A stretch of 64,000 nt of DNA from Balanoglossus misakiensis (lineage: Eukaryota; Hemichordata), in the NCBI GenBank assembly GCA_040954595.2, contig CM082598.2:5890001-5954000 (forward strand). The letters run 5' to 3'. Made by a program: the position numbers and the translations under genes. Shown piece by piece: positions 12,101-22,271 of the stretch. The notes under the pieces were generated by a model, which saw nothing but the letters and a program-made list of their open reading frames with translations, searched no databases and was not told the DNA's origin. The number at the start of each line of letters is the position of its first letter. The first letter of the stretch is position 1.

Positions 12101-14077
12101 CGCTTAGTCCAAAGTGGTGCTGTACGGACACGGGTTTTAGCGTCGTACGCGTACATGGTTAGACTAGCCCACTGGTCGCTTGGGGATTTTTAAATCTCAA
12201 AACATTTTGTGTTTTCGGCGGTTTTTTGTCTTAATAAATAATGTCAATACTTTGTGCGTGCATACTTGCCTTTAGCGTGCTTTTGGTAGTGAGGCGAATT
12301 TCGAATTTGCGACTGAGCTTGTGGTTTCGGGTAGCGTCGACCAAGCGACTAGTACACCTTGCAAAATCTACATAGTCGAGAATGATTGACAGGGCCCAAA
12401 GATCGGTCGGGAATCGCCAGCTTTGCCCGGTATTTTGAGTGAGCAGGGCCGACTGTGGTGAAGGTATCGGCCGTACGACACACAGCCCTGCCATGCACAG
12501 AGCTTGGTCTCCACAATCAGCCTTTTGCTTCACACTGAAGTTGAACATGAACCAAAATGTTTCCTTTAGTGAAAAACCGTCCACTATTAAACAGTTCATC
12601 TGGAAAGTTTCGTGTATTTCTGACGGTGCGCCTTTATTTTGCGGCACAATTTTATGATGATCGATATATGCCCGTGTAGTATATACGTAGCGAATACGAG
12701 AGAAAATAGCTCGTATAAATGAAAACGGCAGACACCAAAGACGGCCCACAACAAAATCGACCTCGCTACGGACTGAAAGCACACCATGGTATAAACCTTA
12801 GCTCAGTTCTTTGTCGATGTATTAATCGTTTACAGTACATTTATGTGTTTTAGCTGGCGTAAATCATCGCTGATCTGACCGCCTATTTGTAGGCCTATAT
12901 CTGCACCTGAGCAATCGCTAGCAATTATCGCTGCCAATCCGAGCAGTTTTCTTCTCGGTTGATTACAAAGTCGTTCCCGTCGAACACCGTATATACTGGT
13001 ACACAGTCGGTGACTGTGACTGGTAATTTGTACATCTTCATAAAATTTGCTTTCACCGTAGTCTTCCCCCACGAGCGCGAGGCTTATTATCGTACACGGC
13101 AATGTTTGTTCTCTCTTCCGGGCCCAGCTTAGAAGCCGCCCGGTGTTCTGCGCGCGTCAGCTGCACTGACCCAGCCAATCCACCAAGGACGGTACACATA
13201 TTTGTTGATCAAGTTCATACACTACACACATCCGTACAAAAAAGTGAACCAGACACTAGTTATACGAGTTACCCTAACATAAACACAGTTTTATTTGCTT
13301 AGTCTTATAATTACATGTACATGTAGTTCAGCTATATAACAGTGGAAATTTCAACAGGGGCTGGAGACACATCTTTCCAATGTCAGCTTCAAGTTGAATT
13401 GTGACTTGTGACAGATTGATCTGAAACAAAGATCAAGAAAAATATATCAGCATGACCTAATATCATAAAAACTTAGAGAATGTCCTCGATAAAAAAAAAG
13501 TATATGACGAAGCCATACAAGGACATTGTCCACCACTAGCCTTGCGTACAGCGATGTGCGTTCCCGGGCAGTGTCACACGTAACCCGGCATTGTACAGCC
13601 TCCATCGTGTAATGACGGGAGGCCGCGTGAATTCTGGAACACACAGGAGGGCTACAACATAGTTGTTACAGTGAGTAGCTTCAATGTAGGGGCCTACTTT
13701 TACCGGTCGTACACAGACAAGTGACGGACGAACCTCTCAACTGTCACAGACACTCACCTATCTGTTGTGGGCCGTACGGCTGTTTCTGTCGCTTGTGTTG
13801 TTGTGTCCGATGTCAAACGCTGTTCAAAGCGATTGCGTGCTGCAGCAACTGGATAGAAGTGCCGGACAAACTTTTTTGTTTACCCATGGAGATAAACTCG
13901 CTGTAAGCCTTATATTTAATATGACGATCTCAACATGTAAACACACAAAAATGAATCAAACGCGAGTGGTTCGGACGTTAGGACAAGTTAATCGCATCAT
14001 ATTTGGAGTCGGTTAGGGGGCAGAAGTAGACAGGGAAAGGATTTTGCTTCGATAAAATCGAATTTCGGCCGAAAAAG
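9152..14077. other. About 4.9 kb without a recognised gene
   Basis: No open frame here shows a family signature. What can be seen: a T/G-rich then A-rich low-complexity stretch (about 9640-9755); a cluster of CTACAGCTGCC motifs on both strands (about 9767-9955); and a two-copy tandem repeat around TAGCAGCATCATATTAATTA (about 11267-11330). Short frames near 10506-10748, 11626-11829 and 12231-12782 lack motifs. An unrecognised small exon or non-coding RNA cannot be excluded. Confidence 0.45.
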
Positions 14078-14101
14078 CTGCGGTCCGGATCCGGACCGCA
14101 G
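14078..14101. repeat. 24-bp perfect palindrome
   Basis: The sequence runs CTGCGGTCCGGA then its exact complement TCCGGACCGCAG, with no spacer. It contains a BamHI-like core (GGATCC) and four CpG dinucleotides. It lies in a moderately GC-rich region with no gene I recognise. It may be the centre of a decayed hairpin element, since the flanking bases are not clearly complementary, or a dyad protein-binding site. Confidence 0.75.
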
Positions 14102-14581
14102 AAGCACCAGTTTTTTCTATGGCGCCTTGCAGGGCTGTGGTGGAGGCCGTGTAACGCCGGGAACACACAGACCTGTACGCAGAGCTAGCGGTACACAGGC
14201 TTCTCTCACAAAAAATCAGAAAGGCTTTCGGCACTGAAATTTCTGCTGTAAATTCGGAATTTGAATGGTGATCATAGTCTAAGAGTTATTCGTCATTCGC
14301 ACATAATTATGGGATTTCTGAGCTCGTCGCACGTCGCGTTGCTAGAGAGGCCCCAGGCCCAGTCGCGTTGCCAAAGAGTCCCACGCAAGGGCGCCCTCAT
14401 AGGTTCATAGGTGACGAGCTTCGCCCTTAAATAGCTCCAAGCGCGCGTGTCGTATCATTGTTGACATATATCATCTGCAACTTAGTTGTTAAACCTTTGC
14501 CGTATATAAATATTAACGTATTTAACGTCGACTGTGTGTGGCCCAGATACAACGGTTGAAACACTGATAAGAACTCAGAGT

Positions 14582-14937
14582 CCCGAAACACTGATAAGAA
14601 CTCAAATATAATTAGCCAGAGTAAAGTGAGATTTTTATGCTGAAGTCGGCATATGGTTACATTTGCAATGATCATTATAACTGATTACATAGCTCTGTAT
14701 CAACATGTACCACAGGGGGCATCCTGCTTCAAAACTGACACTGTGTAAAATCTCTTTACAAATGTGTACACATGTGTTTTAGACATGTTCGAAGTAGGAC
14801 ACCCCCAAAGTGTGTTGATACAGAACTGCTCTAATCAGTTCTAATGATCAAAACGAACGTAACCAGATGCCACTTCAGCTTAGCAATCTCAGTTTACTCT
14901 GGCTAATTATATTGGAGTTCTTATCAGTGTTTCGGGA
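14582..14937. mobile_element. Near-palindromic MITE next to the RecQ-like remnant
   Basis: The left arm starts CCCGAAACACTGATAAGAAC (about 14583) and is matched by its complement ending near 14935. The arms remain similar for over 100 bases, through TAATTAGCCAGAGTAAA and CAGGGGGCATCC/GGACACCCCC, toward a centre near 14760. An extra copy of the first 20 or so bases lies just left at 14558. No flanking duplication was resolved. It ends one codon or so before the first readable helicase residues, so its insertion may mark where the 5' half of that gene was lost. Confidence 0.7.
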
Positions 14938-16339
14938 TGCTAAGATGAAAACAATCGCGCAGTGGTGAAAAGGCTTTCAGACAACAATACGGTCAACTAA
15001 GGTCACTCCTTACAACTAAAGTACCCTTCATTACGCTGACTGCAACCGCATCAGTCGAGACAAGACAAGTAATCATCCAAGACCTGTGCATGCAGGGATG
15101 TGAACCAATCCTGGAAAACACCAACAAACAGAACATTAGGTACAGTGTCATCCGTACAGACAGTGACCTAGAGACACTATTCAAGTGGTTGCTTGATGAA
15201 CTGAAACTAAAACAGAAGGAAACCCCTCGTGTAATCATTTTTTGCCGGCGTAGACGACATTGTGCTGAATTGTTTGAACTTTTCTCCTTGAGACTTGCAC
15301 ACAGTGCTTACCATAATTACAATGCCAGCTGCCACAATGATGATCACAACCGTTACTTTGCGATGTTTCATTCCAAAACTGATGAGGTAATCAAAGAATC
15401 AATAATATCATCGTTTCAAGACCCAGAAGGGGTAGTAAGGGTGGTTTTCACAACATCTGCCTTTAGCATGGGGATGGATTTGAAGAATATTTCTCAAGTT
15501 ATCCATTTTGGACCATCAAATGATGCTGATGATTATATACAAGAGACTGGTAGGGTTGGTAGGGACAGTAATGTACAGAGTAGTGCTGTTTTATTATTGT
15601 ATAAAGGTTGGATGAGGAGCAACAATATTGACAAATCTATGAGAGATTACTCAAATAACTGTGCAAAATGTCGTCGTAAAGTCCTACTTTAAGAAGATCC
15701 ACAATCTCTTGTTGTTTCACATGCTTGTTGTGACATTTGCAGTAAATCATGTAGGTGTATGTGTCCTTGTGAAGATGTTGAATTTTGTCATTGCTCTATT
15801 GTCTGTGTTTCTTCAGATATGTACATGTCAAAAGCTGAACGAGAGTTGCGAGCCTTGTCAGAAAGACAAATGCAAGACAGGGAACATTTCAAACAGTTGA
15901 GTGTGAAGCATAACGTATAACAACAACAAAGGTCAATTTTTCATACTGAGCTGAATGATTACAGAGATAGTTTGCTGATAGAGATCGATGGGAATTGCAT
16001 AGTAACAGCAGATTTTGCTACTGGGTTTTCCTCTGCCCTTGTTCATGACCTTGTAAAATATTGTCAGTATATTGACAGTAAGGAAATGTTAGAGAAACAT
16101 TTTCCTTTTTTTCTTGTGAACATGTTTCTTATGTATGGGATTTATTCTGTGAAATACTTGACAGTAGTTCTCTTGAGTCTCAAAATTTTGATGATTGTAT
16201 TAACGATATATGTATAGAAGATAATCTGACTAATTTATCTGTAGATGAGGATGTTATTGATAGTGATGATGAAGATCTGGTGTTTGCTTACAGGTCTAGG
16301 TGTCCTCAGATTGTTAGCGACTCTGAAGATGAATATTAA
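14938..16339 (+). pseudogene. RecQ-like DNA helicase remnant (motif III to C-terminus)
   Basis: In one frame from about 14961 the order is: an IAQWGE-like region after the DEAH box (frameshifted at about 14964); motif III as TLTATAS (15033-15053); motif IV as VIIFCRRRRHC; motif V as VVFTTSAFSMGMDL; motif VI as QETGRVGRDS (15540 on); then a Cys-rich RecQ zinc-binding segment (CAKCRRK...CCDICSKSCRCMCPCE). A C-terminal tail continues to TAA at 16337-16339 and ends in acidic SDSEDEY. Two in-frame stops, TAA at 15690 and TAA at 15918, interrupt otherwise continuous frame, and a frameshift lies near 16150. Motifs I-II (ATP binding) are absent upstream. RecQ-like genes of this kind are multicopy in several invertebrate genomes and look mobile. 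This copy cannot make an active helicase. Confidence 0.88.
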
Positions 16340-17080
16340 AAGATATTTATTGCTTGACAGCAAGACAATTTCTACTCTGGTTTGTCTTTTATTTATTATC
16401 ACTATTATAATAAGCTCAGCTGTTGGCCAACAATTAAGGTATGGAATCATGAAAACAGTTTCAGATATTTTATAAAAATATGAAATGTAATTATATGGTG
16501 GCCAAACTTTATCATGTAAATCTATTTTATAATACAGGTATCAGTGTTCTCAGGAATATCTGGCGAAGTGGCGGCTAATTTATATAACAATATGGGTGTC
16601 GCTCTGTAATTGCTCTGTGGAGAACAATGGAATGTACACATAAACCTCATTTCCTCCTCCTACTCCCAAGCACGCATAAAACTCAAGTCCACACACAGAT
16701 GTTGGATTTACATTGGGGGTAAACTTTAATATATCACATGGACCGTAGTCCCTAACACTATGAACACTATGAACCCCCCTTCCCCTGCAATATGTTAAAG
16801 CAGGCCTGCCAATCACTAAAAATTTACATTAAATTACATTAGCTATACTTTTTTATAATTGTAAATACAATGAGATGTGATAGACATAAACTGCAATACA
16901 AACAATGCTTTGATAAATAAACACACAAACAGAAATATGCAAATATATGCTGGTTTTGAAGTTTTTATGCTTCCAGCAATAAATTTGCAGCTGCTATGAA
17001 GTAACCCACAATTCCCCATTTCAATCATTAATACTCCTGCTTCAGTGTCACTTTCCGTTCAGTGTCACTTTCCTATCTCT
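16340..17080. other. Intergenic region between converging RecQ-like and DUF6589-like genes
   Basis: No gene is recognised. It contains short AT-rich tracts, a small direct repeat (GAACACTATGAACACTATGAA, about 16757) beside a C run, and several AATAAA-like strings on both strands. It would hold the 3' ends of both converging genes. Confidence 0.5.
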
Positions 17081-17953
17081 TCAGTAGAAATGCTTTGATG
17101 AAAATGTCTGCAAGCTCCTTTTCATCCAATTCTTGAATGCTTTCATATCTAGCATTTCAAGAATGTTTGCTGGCATCTTTTCAAAAGCCTTATGCTTTCG
17201 TGCAGGCTTCGATGCAAACAATTCTGCCTGGTGGAATTGCTGTACCAGTGTAAGAACGTCTTCTGTTGTGTTACCTTGTGTGTGCCTTCCTGATGGTCGT
17301 CGTACCTGCGTTTCCTTGTCATACTTTTTTGTTACTGACTCTGTAATGTTCTGGCTGAGGGCGACTCTGTTGATTGTTCTCTGTGTGATGTCACCCCTAA
17401 AGCTATGTACATCAGTTTTGAATGTTTTATTGTCGTGTTCAATGTCCAAATCCATGGGGTGATTTGTGTCAACCTTTCCTTGCCAATTCACACTTCTGTT
17501 CCACGTCAACTGATACGCCTTCCTTGGAGTTAGCAAGCAATTGACCTGAGCCAGTAATTCCAAAGTAGCATAGGCATATTTGGGGCAGCTTGACACTTTG
17601 TAGTACAAATTTGTACAGACACACGATTCTCCCCCCCCCCCATCTCCCATATATATAGCATTGTTGTGGTCACGGCGGAGCAGACACAACATCATTGTAT
17701 TCCGTGTGTAGTTCAGCACCCGATCATCCTGCAGACTCTGCTCCTCTTCTTCAGAATATTCTTCATGTTGCCTTTCATGTTTCTTCAAATTTACTTGCCG
17801 AACATACTCGCGGTCACACTATCTGCATCTATACTTGCTCCTTGGACACTCTAATTTTGGGACATCACTAACCACATATGTCTTCACTAACTTCCTCGCT
17901 TCAGACATAATGTACTATTTCTTCTCACCATTAGAATCAGGATTGCCTGTAAA
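17081..17953 (-). pseudogene. DUF6589-like gene, C-terminal exon 7, with C2H2 finger and two stops
   Basis: The acceptor is TTTTACAG before GCAATCC. The frame reads NPDSNGEKK, a TAG, then MSEARKLVKTYVV, then a C2H2 finger (YRC, one residue, TAG, CDREYVRQVNLKKHERQH). The 235-residue core follows from 17788: LNYTRNTMMLCLL, CPKYAYATLELLAQVNCLLT, PRKAYQLTWNRSVN, PMDLDIEHDNK, ITQRTINRVA and SGRHTQGNTTEDV. These match the conserved C-terminal half of DUF6589 proteins (YA.e.l.ll.....ls...a..L.wnR.vN..G....nip.DL..EH.Nr). The two TAG codons and a GGGG-coding insertion (poly-C at 17630) show decay. Confidence 0.78.
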
Positions 17954-18427
17954 ATGTTAAATAAAGAATAATTAATTTGATTATGAATAAAATGACCACA
18001 GTATTTGAGTCAATGTCACGATCATCATCATCTTATTATCTCTTTAGTTTTCATATCATAAGGTGGGATTTGCCTTGACCTACTAGTCCTGTTTCATTAG
18101 TCAGGTCCATGACATATGTACCGACATCTGTGATTGGTCCATCTGGTAATCTTAGGTCCACTTGAGGCACGCTGATTGGAGGGACCTTATGTGTTAGGTC
18201 TTATTATTATGTATTATTCACTAGACCCTGTAGGTTAGGTCTTATTACTATGTATTATTCACTTTACAGCTCCCTGATTGGTTAATGTGTAGGTCTGGTC
18301 CTCCAGTGTTCACTGCCTCATTATGCAGGACCTTGTAGGTTAGGTCTTATTAAAATGTATGTGTTCAATTTTCAGCTCCCTGATTGGTTAATGTGTAGGT
18401 CTCCAATTTTCACTGCCTAGTCTTTTG

Positions 18428-18885
18428 TAGTCTCGGTTACCCAGACGCCTTTGCTTCTTCCGATGCTCTCCAGAAAAGGGTCTGGGGAAATACTATTGAA
18501 AGCTTTGTAAAACAAAATGGCCGATGTCAGGATTTTGATCATCGCCTGATTGGCTGAGCTGTCAGTATGACCCGGGTCACTGCAATAGTTTCGACAATCG
18601 TCTACTAAAGATATTTCGTATAATTTCTCCAACAATGCTAACAGAGGACGCCTTTTGCCTTTCGCATCAACCAACAAGTACCGGTCTCTTGATATGAAGA
18701 TACGACAAATAATCACACATTGTCGAGAATCAGTGACCCGGGTCATACTGACAGCTCAGCCAATCAGGCGATGATCAAAATCCTGACATCGGCCATTTTG
18801 TTTTACAAAGCTTTCAATAGTATTTCCCCAGACCCTTTTCTGGAGAGCATCGGAAGAAGCAAAGGCGTCTGGGTAACCGAGACTA
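18428..18885. mobile_element. Long-TIR hairpin MITE with 9-bp target duplication
   Basis: The element starts TAGTCTCGGTTACCC and ends with the exact complement GGGTAACCGAGACTA. It is flanked by AGTCTTTTG on both sides (18419-18427 and 18886-18894). The arms are about 155 bases and look identical across CAGACGCCTTTGC, AAAACAAAATGGCCGATG and GACCCGGGTCACTG, with a 145-base centre. A 9-bp duplication and long terminal repeats fit Mutator-like (MULE) non-autonomous elements. It is nested in the left half of the larger foldback element. Confidence 0.88.
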
Positions 18886-18894
18886 AGTCTTTTG

Positions 18895-19670
18895 TACTTT
18901 CTGAATACAGTTATCGTATTCTGTCTGCCATGCTGCCTGCGCGTTGTCGAAGCTCGATCCCAGTGTATAAAGAAAGGCACTCATATAATGATTGGATTTC
19001 ACCTTTTCCTTCACTATTCATGGCATTTTATGCGATACTGTGAACTAGATACTCGAAATAAAAATTGTAAGGAGAAATTTCGCATTTATTTCCAGTGGCG
19101 GTTTGTTGGAATGGGCTAGTGTTTTGTTACATAATGCAATTCAGCACATCACTTCGTGTAACACCTGGCTGAATACGAAGTGTGTGCTATTCATTCGAGC
19201 AAACCAACAATATCTTACAATAGAAATGTTTAGAATAACATTGCATTTCTTTAATTGTGATACCTCATTAGTTGCTTTACAGGTATGATTACTACAGGTA
19301 TGATTATTGTACTTCTTTCACGAAGCTGCACCGTCATAGTTCCATTTTTATGAAAACAATATACGAATGTATAAACGGACAACGTACTCCTTATCACAAC
19401 ATCTTCGTCAAAACAAATTTACTTTAAAATAGTAAAACAACAATAATAATATTGATGATGAGAAGTAGGAGGGTGATTAAAAAAATACACAACTGTTAGC
19501 AAAAATGCTTAGATGAGTTAATCAGATTTTTAAAGTCCATCTAAAAATCATTTAATCTTTCCAGGGTGCGGTTTATGTTGGAGATCGTATCAGTCAGGCT
19601 ATTTCTCAGAAAATCAATGAATGATCTGCGGACATCCCGAATAATGTGTTACCACAACGCTAGCCAGGAA
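18895..19670. other. Interior of the foldback element
   Basis: AT-rich sequence with short open frames that carry no family motif. No repeat copy of this interior was noticed elsewhere in the window. Confidence 0.4.
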
Positions 19671-20058
19671 GCACATGGGACATTTCACAATGAGGCAGTG
19701 AACACTGGGAGACCAGACTGACACGTTAACCAATCAGGGAGCTGTATGGTGAATAAATACATATTAATAAGACCTAACGTACAAGGTCCTGTATAATGAG
19801 GCAGTGAACACATGGGGGACCAGACTGACACGTTAACCAATCAGGGAGCTGTAAAGTGAATAATGCATAGTAATAAGACCTAACCTACAAGGTCTAGTGA
19901 ATAATACATAGTAATAAGACCTAACCTACAAGGTCCCTCCAATCAGCGGACCTTAGAGAAGCGGACAAACCAATCAAAACATGCAATACATGTGTATAGG
20001 ACGTGTAATGTAGTTCATTTTGAAACAGGACTAGTGAAACTCGGGTTATGATACTTGC

Positions 20059-20287
20059 CTTCAAACACATTACATGATGGTGTGCCTGCCACATCAGCCA
20101 TACCAAAATGCTCCAGGGCACCAGTAACCAGGTATGCATCAGTGTATTTGTCGAGAAGCTCTGCAGAAGCATAGTAATTCTTTGATGGATCACTTGTGAC
20201 ATTTCGTGAATTGATGGCATTTCTTGCTGCATACAAAGTCCCAATATCCGGACTAGAACTTGTGGAATACAAATGGTTCCAAATAAC
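20059..20287 (-). pseudogene. DUF6589-like gene, exon 6, with a GC donor
   Basis: The acceptor AAACAG precedes GTTATTTGG at 20287. The protein reads VIWNHLYSTSSSPDIGTLYA, then RNAINSRNVTSDPSKNYYAS, then a hydrophobic stretch, matching the family's lfSt.S..D.GTLyqlrn segment. The exon best ends TTTGAAG at 20059, followed by GCAAGT, the consensus of GC-AG introns. That choice leaves one base over, which pairs with the two-base start of exon 7; the GT three bases further on does not keep the frame. Confidence 0.7.
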
Positions 20288-20494
20288 CTGTTTAAAATAC
20301 CAAACAATACAGTGATTATGTAATCAATATTTTATCATCAATCAACTCTCTAACTGTGTGGGTTGTAAAATCCAACTAACGCAGTTGGATTTTAACAATA
20401 AAAACCCACACAATTATTTATTAAACATGATTGTGCACAAAAAAATATTATTCGTCTGTTACCGGATAAATTCTAGGTTTGTTTAAAGTCTCAC

Positions 20495-20781
20495 CTTGTT
20501 CCACTCTGCTTGGGCATGGAAGTCTTCAAGTTTTGGTATTAGGCCATCCAATCGAGTACTTGGACTTCTCCCATCTCTTTTAGTGGACTGTGCCTCCTTG
20601 TGACGTTCAAATGTGAGATAGTCACCTCCACCTAATACCTTAACAGGCTCCATATCATCATCATTATGCCCAGGAACAAAGGTGTGCAGAAACTCATGTC
20701 AATCATGACACTACATGACACTACAATGTCAATCATATCGTCTCCATATTGTTCATTCTTGGCAAGAATTCCAAGGTGCAC
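20495..20781 (-). pseudogene. DUF6589-like gene, exon 5, with frameshifting tandem insertion
   Basis: The acceptor AATACAG precedes GTGCACC at 20781. The donor is AACAAG|GTGAG at 20495. The protein reads VHLGILAKNEQYGDDMIDI, then shifts, then FLHTFVPGHNDDDMEP, VLGGGDYLTFERHKEAQSTK and LDGLIPKLEDFHAQAEWNK. The GGGD(Y/Q)LT...R block is a DUF6589 hallmark. Between the halves, ATGATTGACAT occurs twice around a doubled TGTAGTGTCA, so a short duplication probably broke the frame. The 287-base length is not a multiple of three though both borders are phase 0. Confidence 0.72.
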
Positions 20782-20999
20782 CTGTATTAAAATGAAAATC
20801 AACAGAACAATAAAGTGAGTGGGTTTGTTTAAATACAATGGATAGTTCAAAAATATTTTTTTTACAATATGAAAAATAAGGATAAAGTGTCAAGAATAGT
20901 AAAATGATACCGCAAAAGACTTAAAGTTTTGTGTTTTGATACAATAAAAGGTAATATGTCTTCTCGCTATAACCACATCAAACAATAACACATTTTTAC

Positions 21000-21268
21000 C
21001 TTCTCAGATTTTTTCTTTGTACTTTCCATGTTTTCATGTGGGATAATCTTTTCAACATGGTCACCAAATTTTGCCAGCACTGAGATGTATTGGGTCCAGG
21101 TCCAAACAACAAGTAGTGATAACTCATTGATCAACAACTGGTGGTCTTCTTCACTCGGCAGGAAATGTGTTAGTGGTACACTACCAATTTCTGCAATTGG
21201 TTTGTTGTCTTGGAGATGGTTTCCTGACACCCGGTTTTTGTACGCAACAATATTGTACAGGTGGTGGT
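21000..21268 (-). pseudogene. DUF6589-like gene, exon 4
   Basis: It encodes HHLYNIVAYKNRVSG, then FLPSEEDHQLL, then IIPHENMESTKKKSEK, which match the central conserved part of DUF6589 proteins (HLYnvVanrNRVSg...FLP...K.Ekv). The donor AAG|GTAAAA lies at 21000/20999. The following exon starts in phase with VHLGILAKNE. The frame is open throughout. Confidence 0.72.
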
Positions 21269-21651
21269 CTTTGGTTTAGATAGAACAAAAGAAATCACCA
21301 CACAAGTGAACAAATGTCGATAAATCGACAGTTGACACTATAAAGTCTCATTGTTTGGAAACAAAAGTGAATATCAAAAAGCTGTCAATCGCCGGTAACA
21401 GATCACCTGGAAGCATTGTCTTTTTTATTTCCACTCCTTCGAGTAAAAAAATTATAATCGTGCATTTTTAGCAAAACAAGAAAGAGAACGGAAATTTTGG
21501 AAAATAAACCAGATTTTCTCAAATTTTAAGTATAGAGCTAACAGAAAATATATAAGGTGTAGGGGAAAACCCGAAATATAAGGAAAAATAATCGATTGTA
21601 AACAAGTGTCATTAAAACTTCATCTTAACCTTAAAAACAAATGAACCGTAC

Positions 21652-21754
21652 CTGTGTATCTTAACAAGGAGGGATTTTTCACTGAACACAAACCAGTTAT
21701 TTCTCCGTTGATGTTACTACAGAGTTGTTTCAGAACAGCATCTGTCAAGTCACC
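21652..21754 (-). pseudogene. DUF6589-like gene, exon 3 remnant
   Basis: The readable frame gives DLTDAVLKQLCSNINGEITG followed by LCSVKNPSLLRYT, a pattern seen near the N-terminus of DUF6589 proteins (lCs...pSlLr). The donor GTACGG starts at 21651. The 5' border is unclear: the only nearby AG does not match the phase 0 end of exon 2, and the intervening space is only about 55 bases. The splice may be damaged, or an exon may be missing. Confidence 0.6.
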
Positions 21755-21809
21755 TCCCCCGAGAATGATAAATATAGTGCGTGTTCATGAAACAGTAAAT
21801 GAGGCTCAC

Positions 21810-22046
21810 CAGAACATCGTTGTCTGCTAATTTTAAACCAGCTGTATCACTTCCTGTCGACGCTTCGTCGGGCACCTTCAACGTTACGCTCATCGGTGTT
21901 CCCGTCGACGGTTCATTGGGCACCTTCGACGTTACACTCATCGGTGTTCCCGTCGACGGTTCATTGGGCACCTTCGACGTTACACTCATCGGTGTTCCCG
22001 TCGACGGTTCATTGGGCACCTTCGACGTTACACTTATCGGTATTGC
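21810..22046 (-). pseudogene. DUF6589-like gene, exon 2: 48-bp in-frame minisatellite
   Basis: The acceptor is ATGTAG before GCAATACC and the donor is GTGAGC at 21809. The exon is 237 bases, phase 0 at both ends. It encodes about four and a half copies of a 16-residue unit, VPNEPSTGTPMSVTSK, the outer copies being most diverged (VPDEASTG...). The DNA unit is 48 bases and near-identical in the centre, with a GTCGAC in each. It ends DNDVL, like the NDDVL that ends exon 1, so the exon ends may be related by duplication. Confidence 0.72.
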
Positions 22047-22271
22047 CTACATGTCACAGGGACCAAAAATGATACATTTAATGGGCCGTTACTTTGCTAC
22101 TTTGTTCGCAAATTACTATATTGAATATCGGAAATTTGTTTCCAGGACATCGGATGCTTTCCAACAATCGTACAATCGTTGGTTATGAACAGAACTGAAC
22201 ACTAATGCCTCAAAACGTGGCCCATCTCACAAATATAACTTTTTTGCAAAACAAATTAAAATAAAACTCAC

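Larger units (their letters stand above)
18083..20034. mobile_element. Foldback-type element in the last intron of the DUF6589-like gene
   Basis: Both ends carry CTAGTCCTGTTTCA in inverted orientation (18083 on; complement ends 20034). Each arm, roughly 340 bases, contains internal tandem copies of about 115 bases marked by GGTTAGGTCTTATTA, CAGCTCCCTGATTGGTTAA and CACTGCCTCATT. The order in the right arm (19690-19990) mirrors the left (18180-18420). The arrangement, inverted arms built of direct subrepeats, is that of foldback elements. I found no transposase, and the target duplication is unresolved. It lies wholly in the GC-AG intron. Confidence 0.7.

Noticed and set aside
12231-12782. 183-codon minus-strand frame
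   Set aside because: It is the longest frame in a gene-poor stretch but has no recognisable domain, and a competing frame is open on the other strand.
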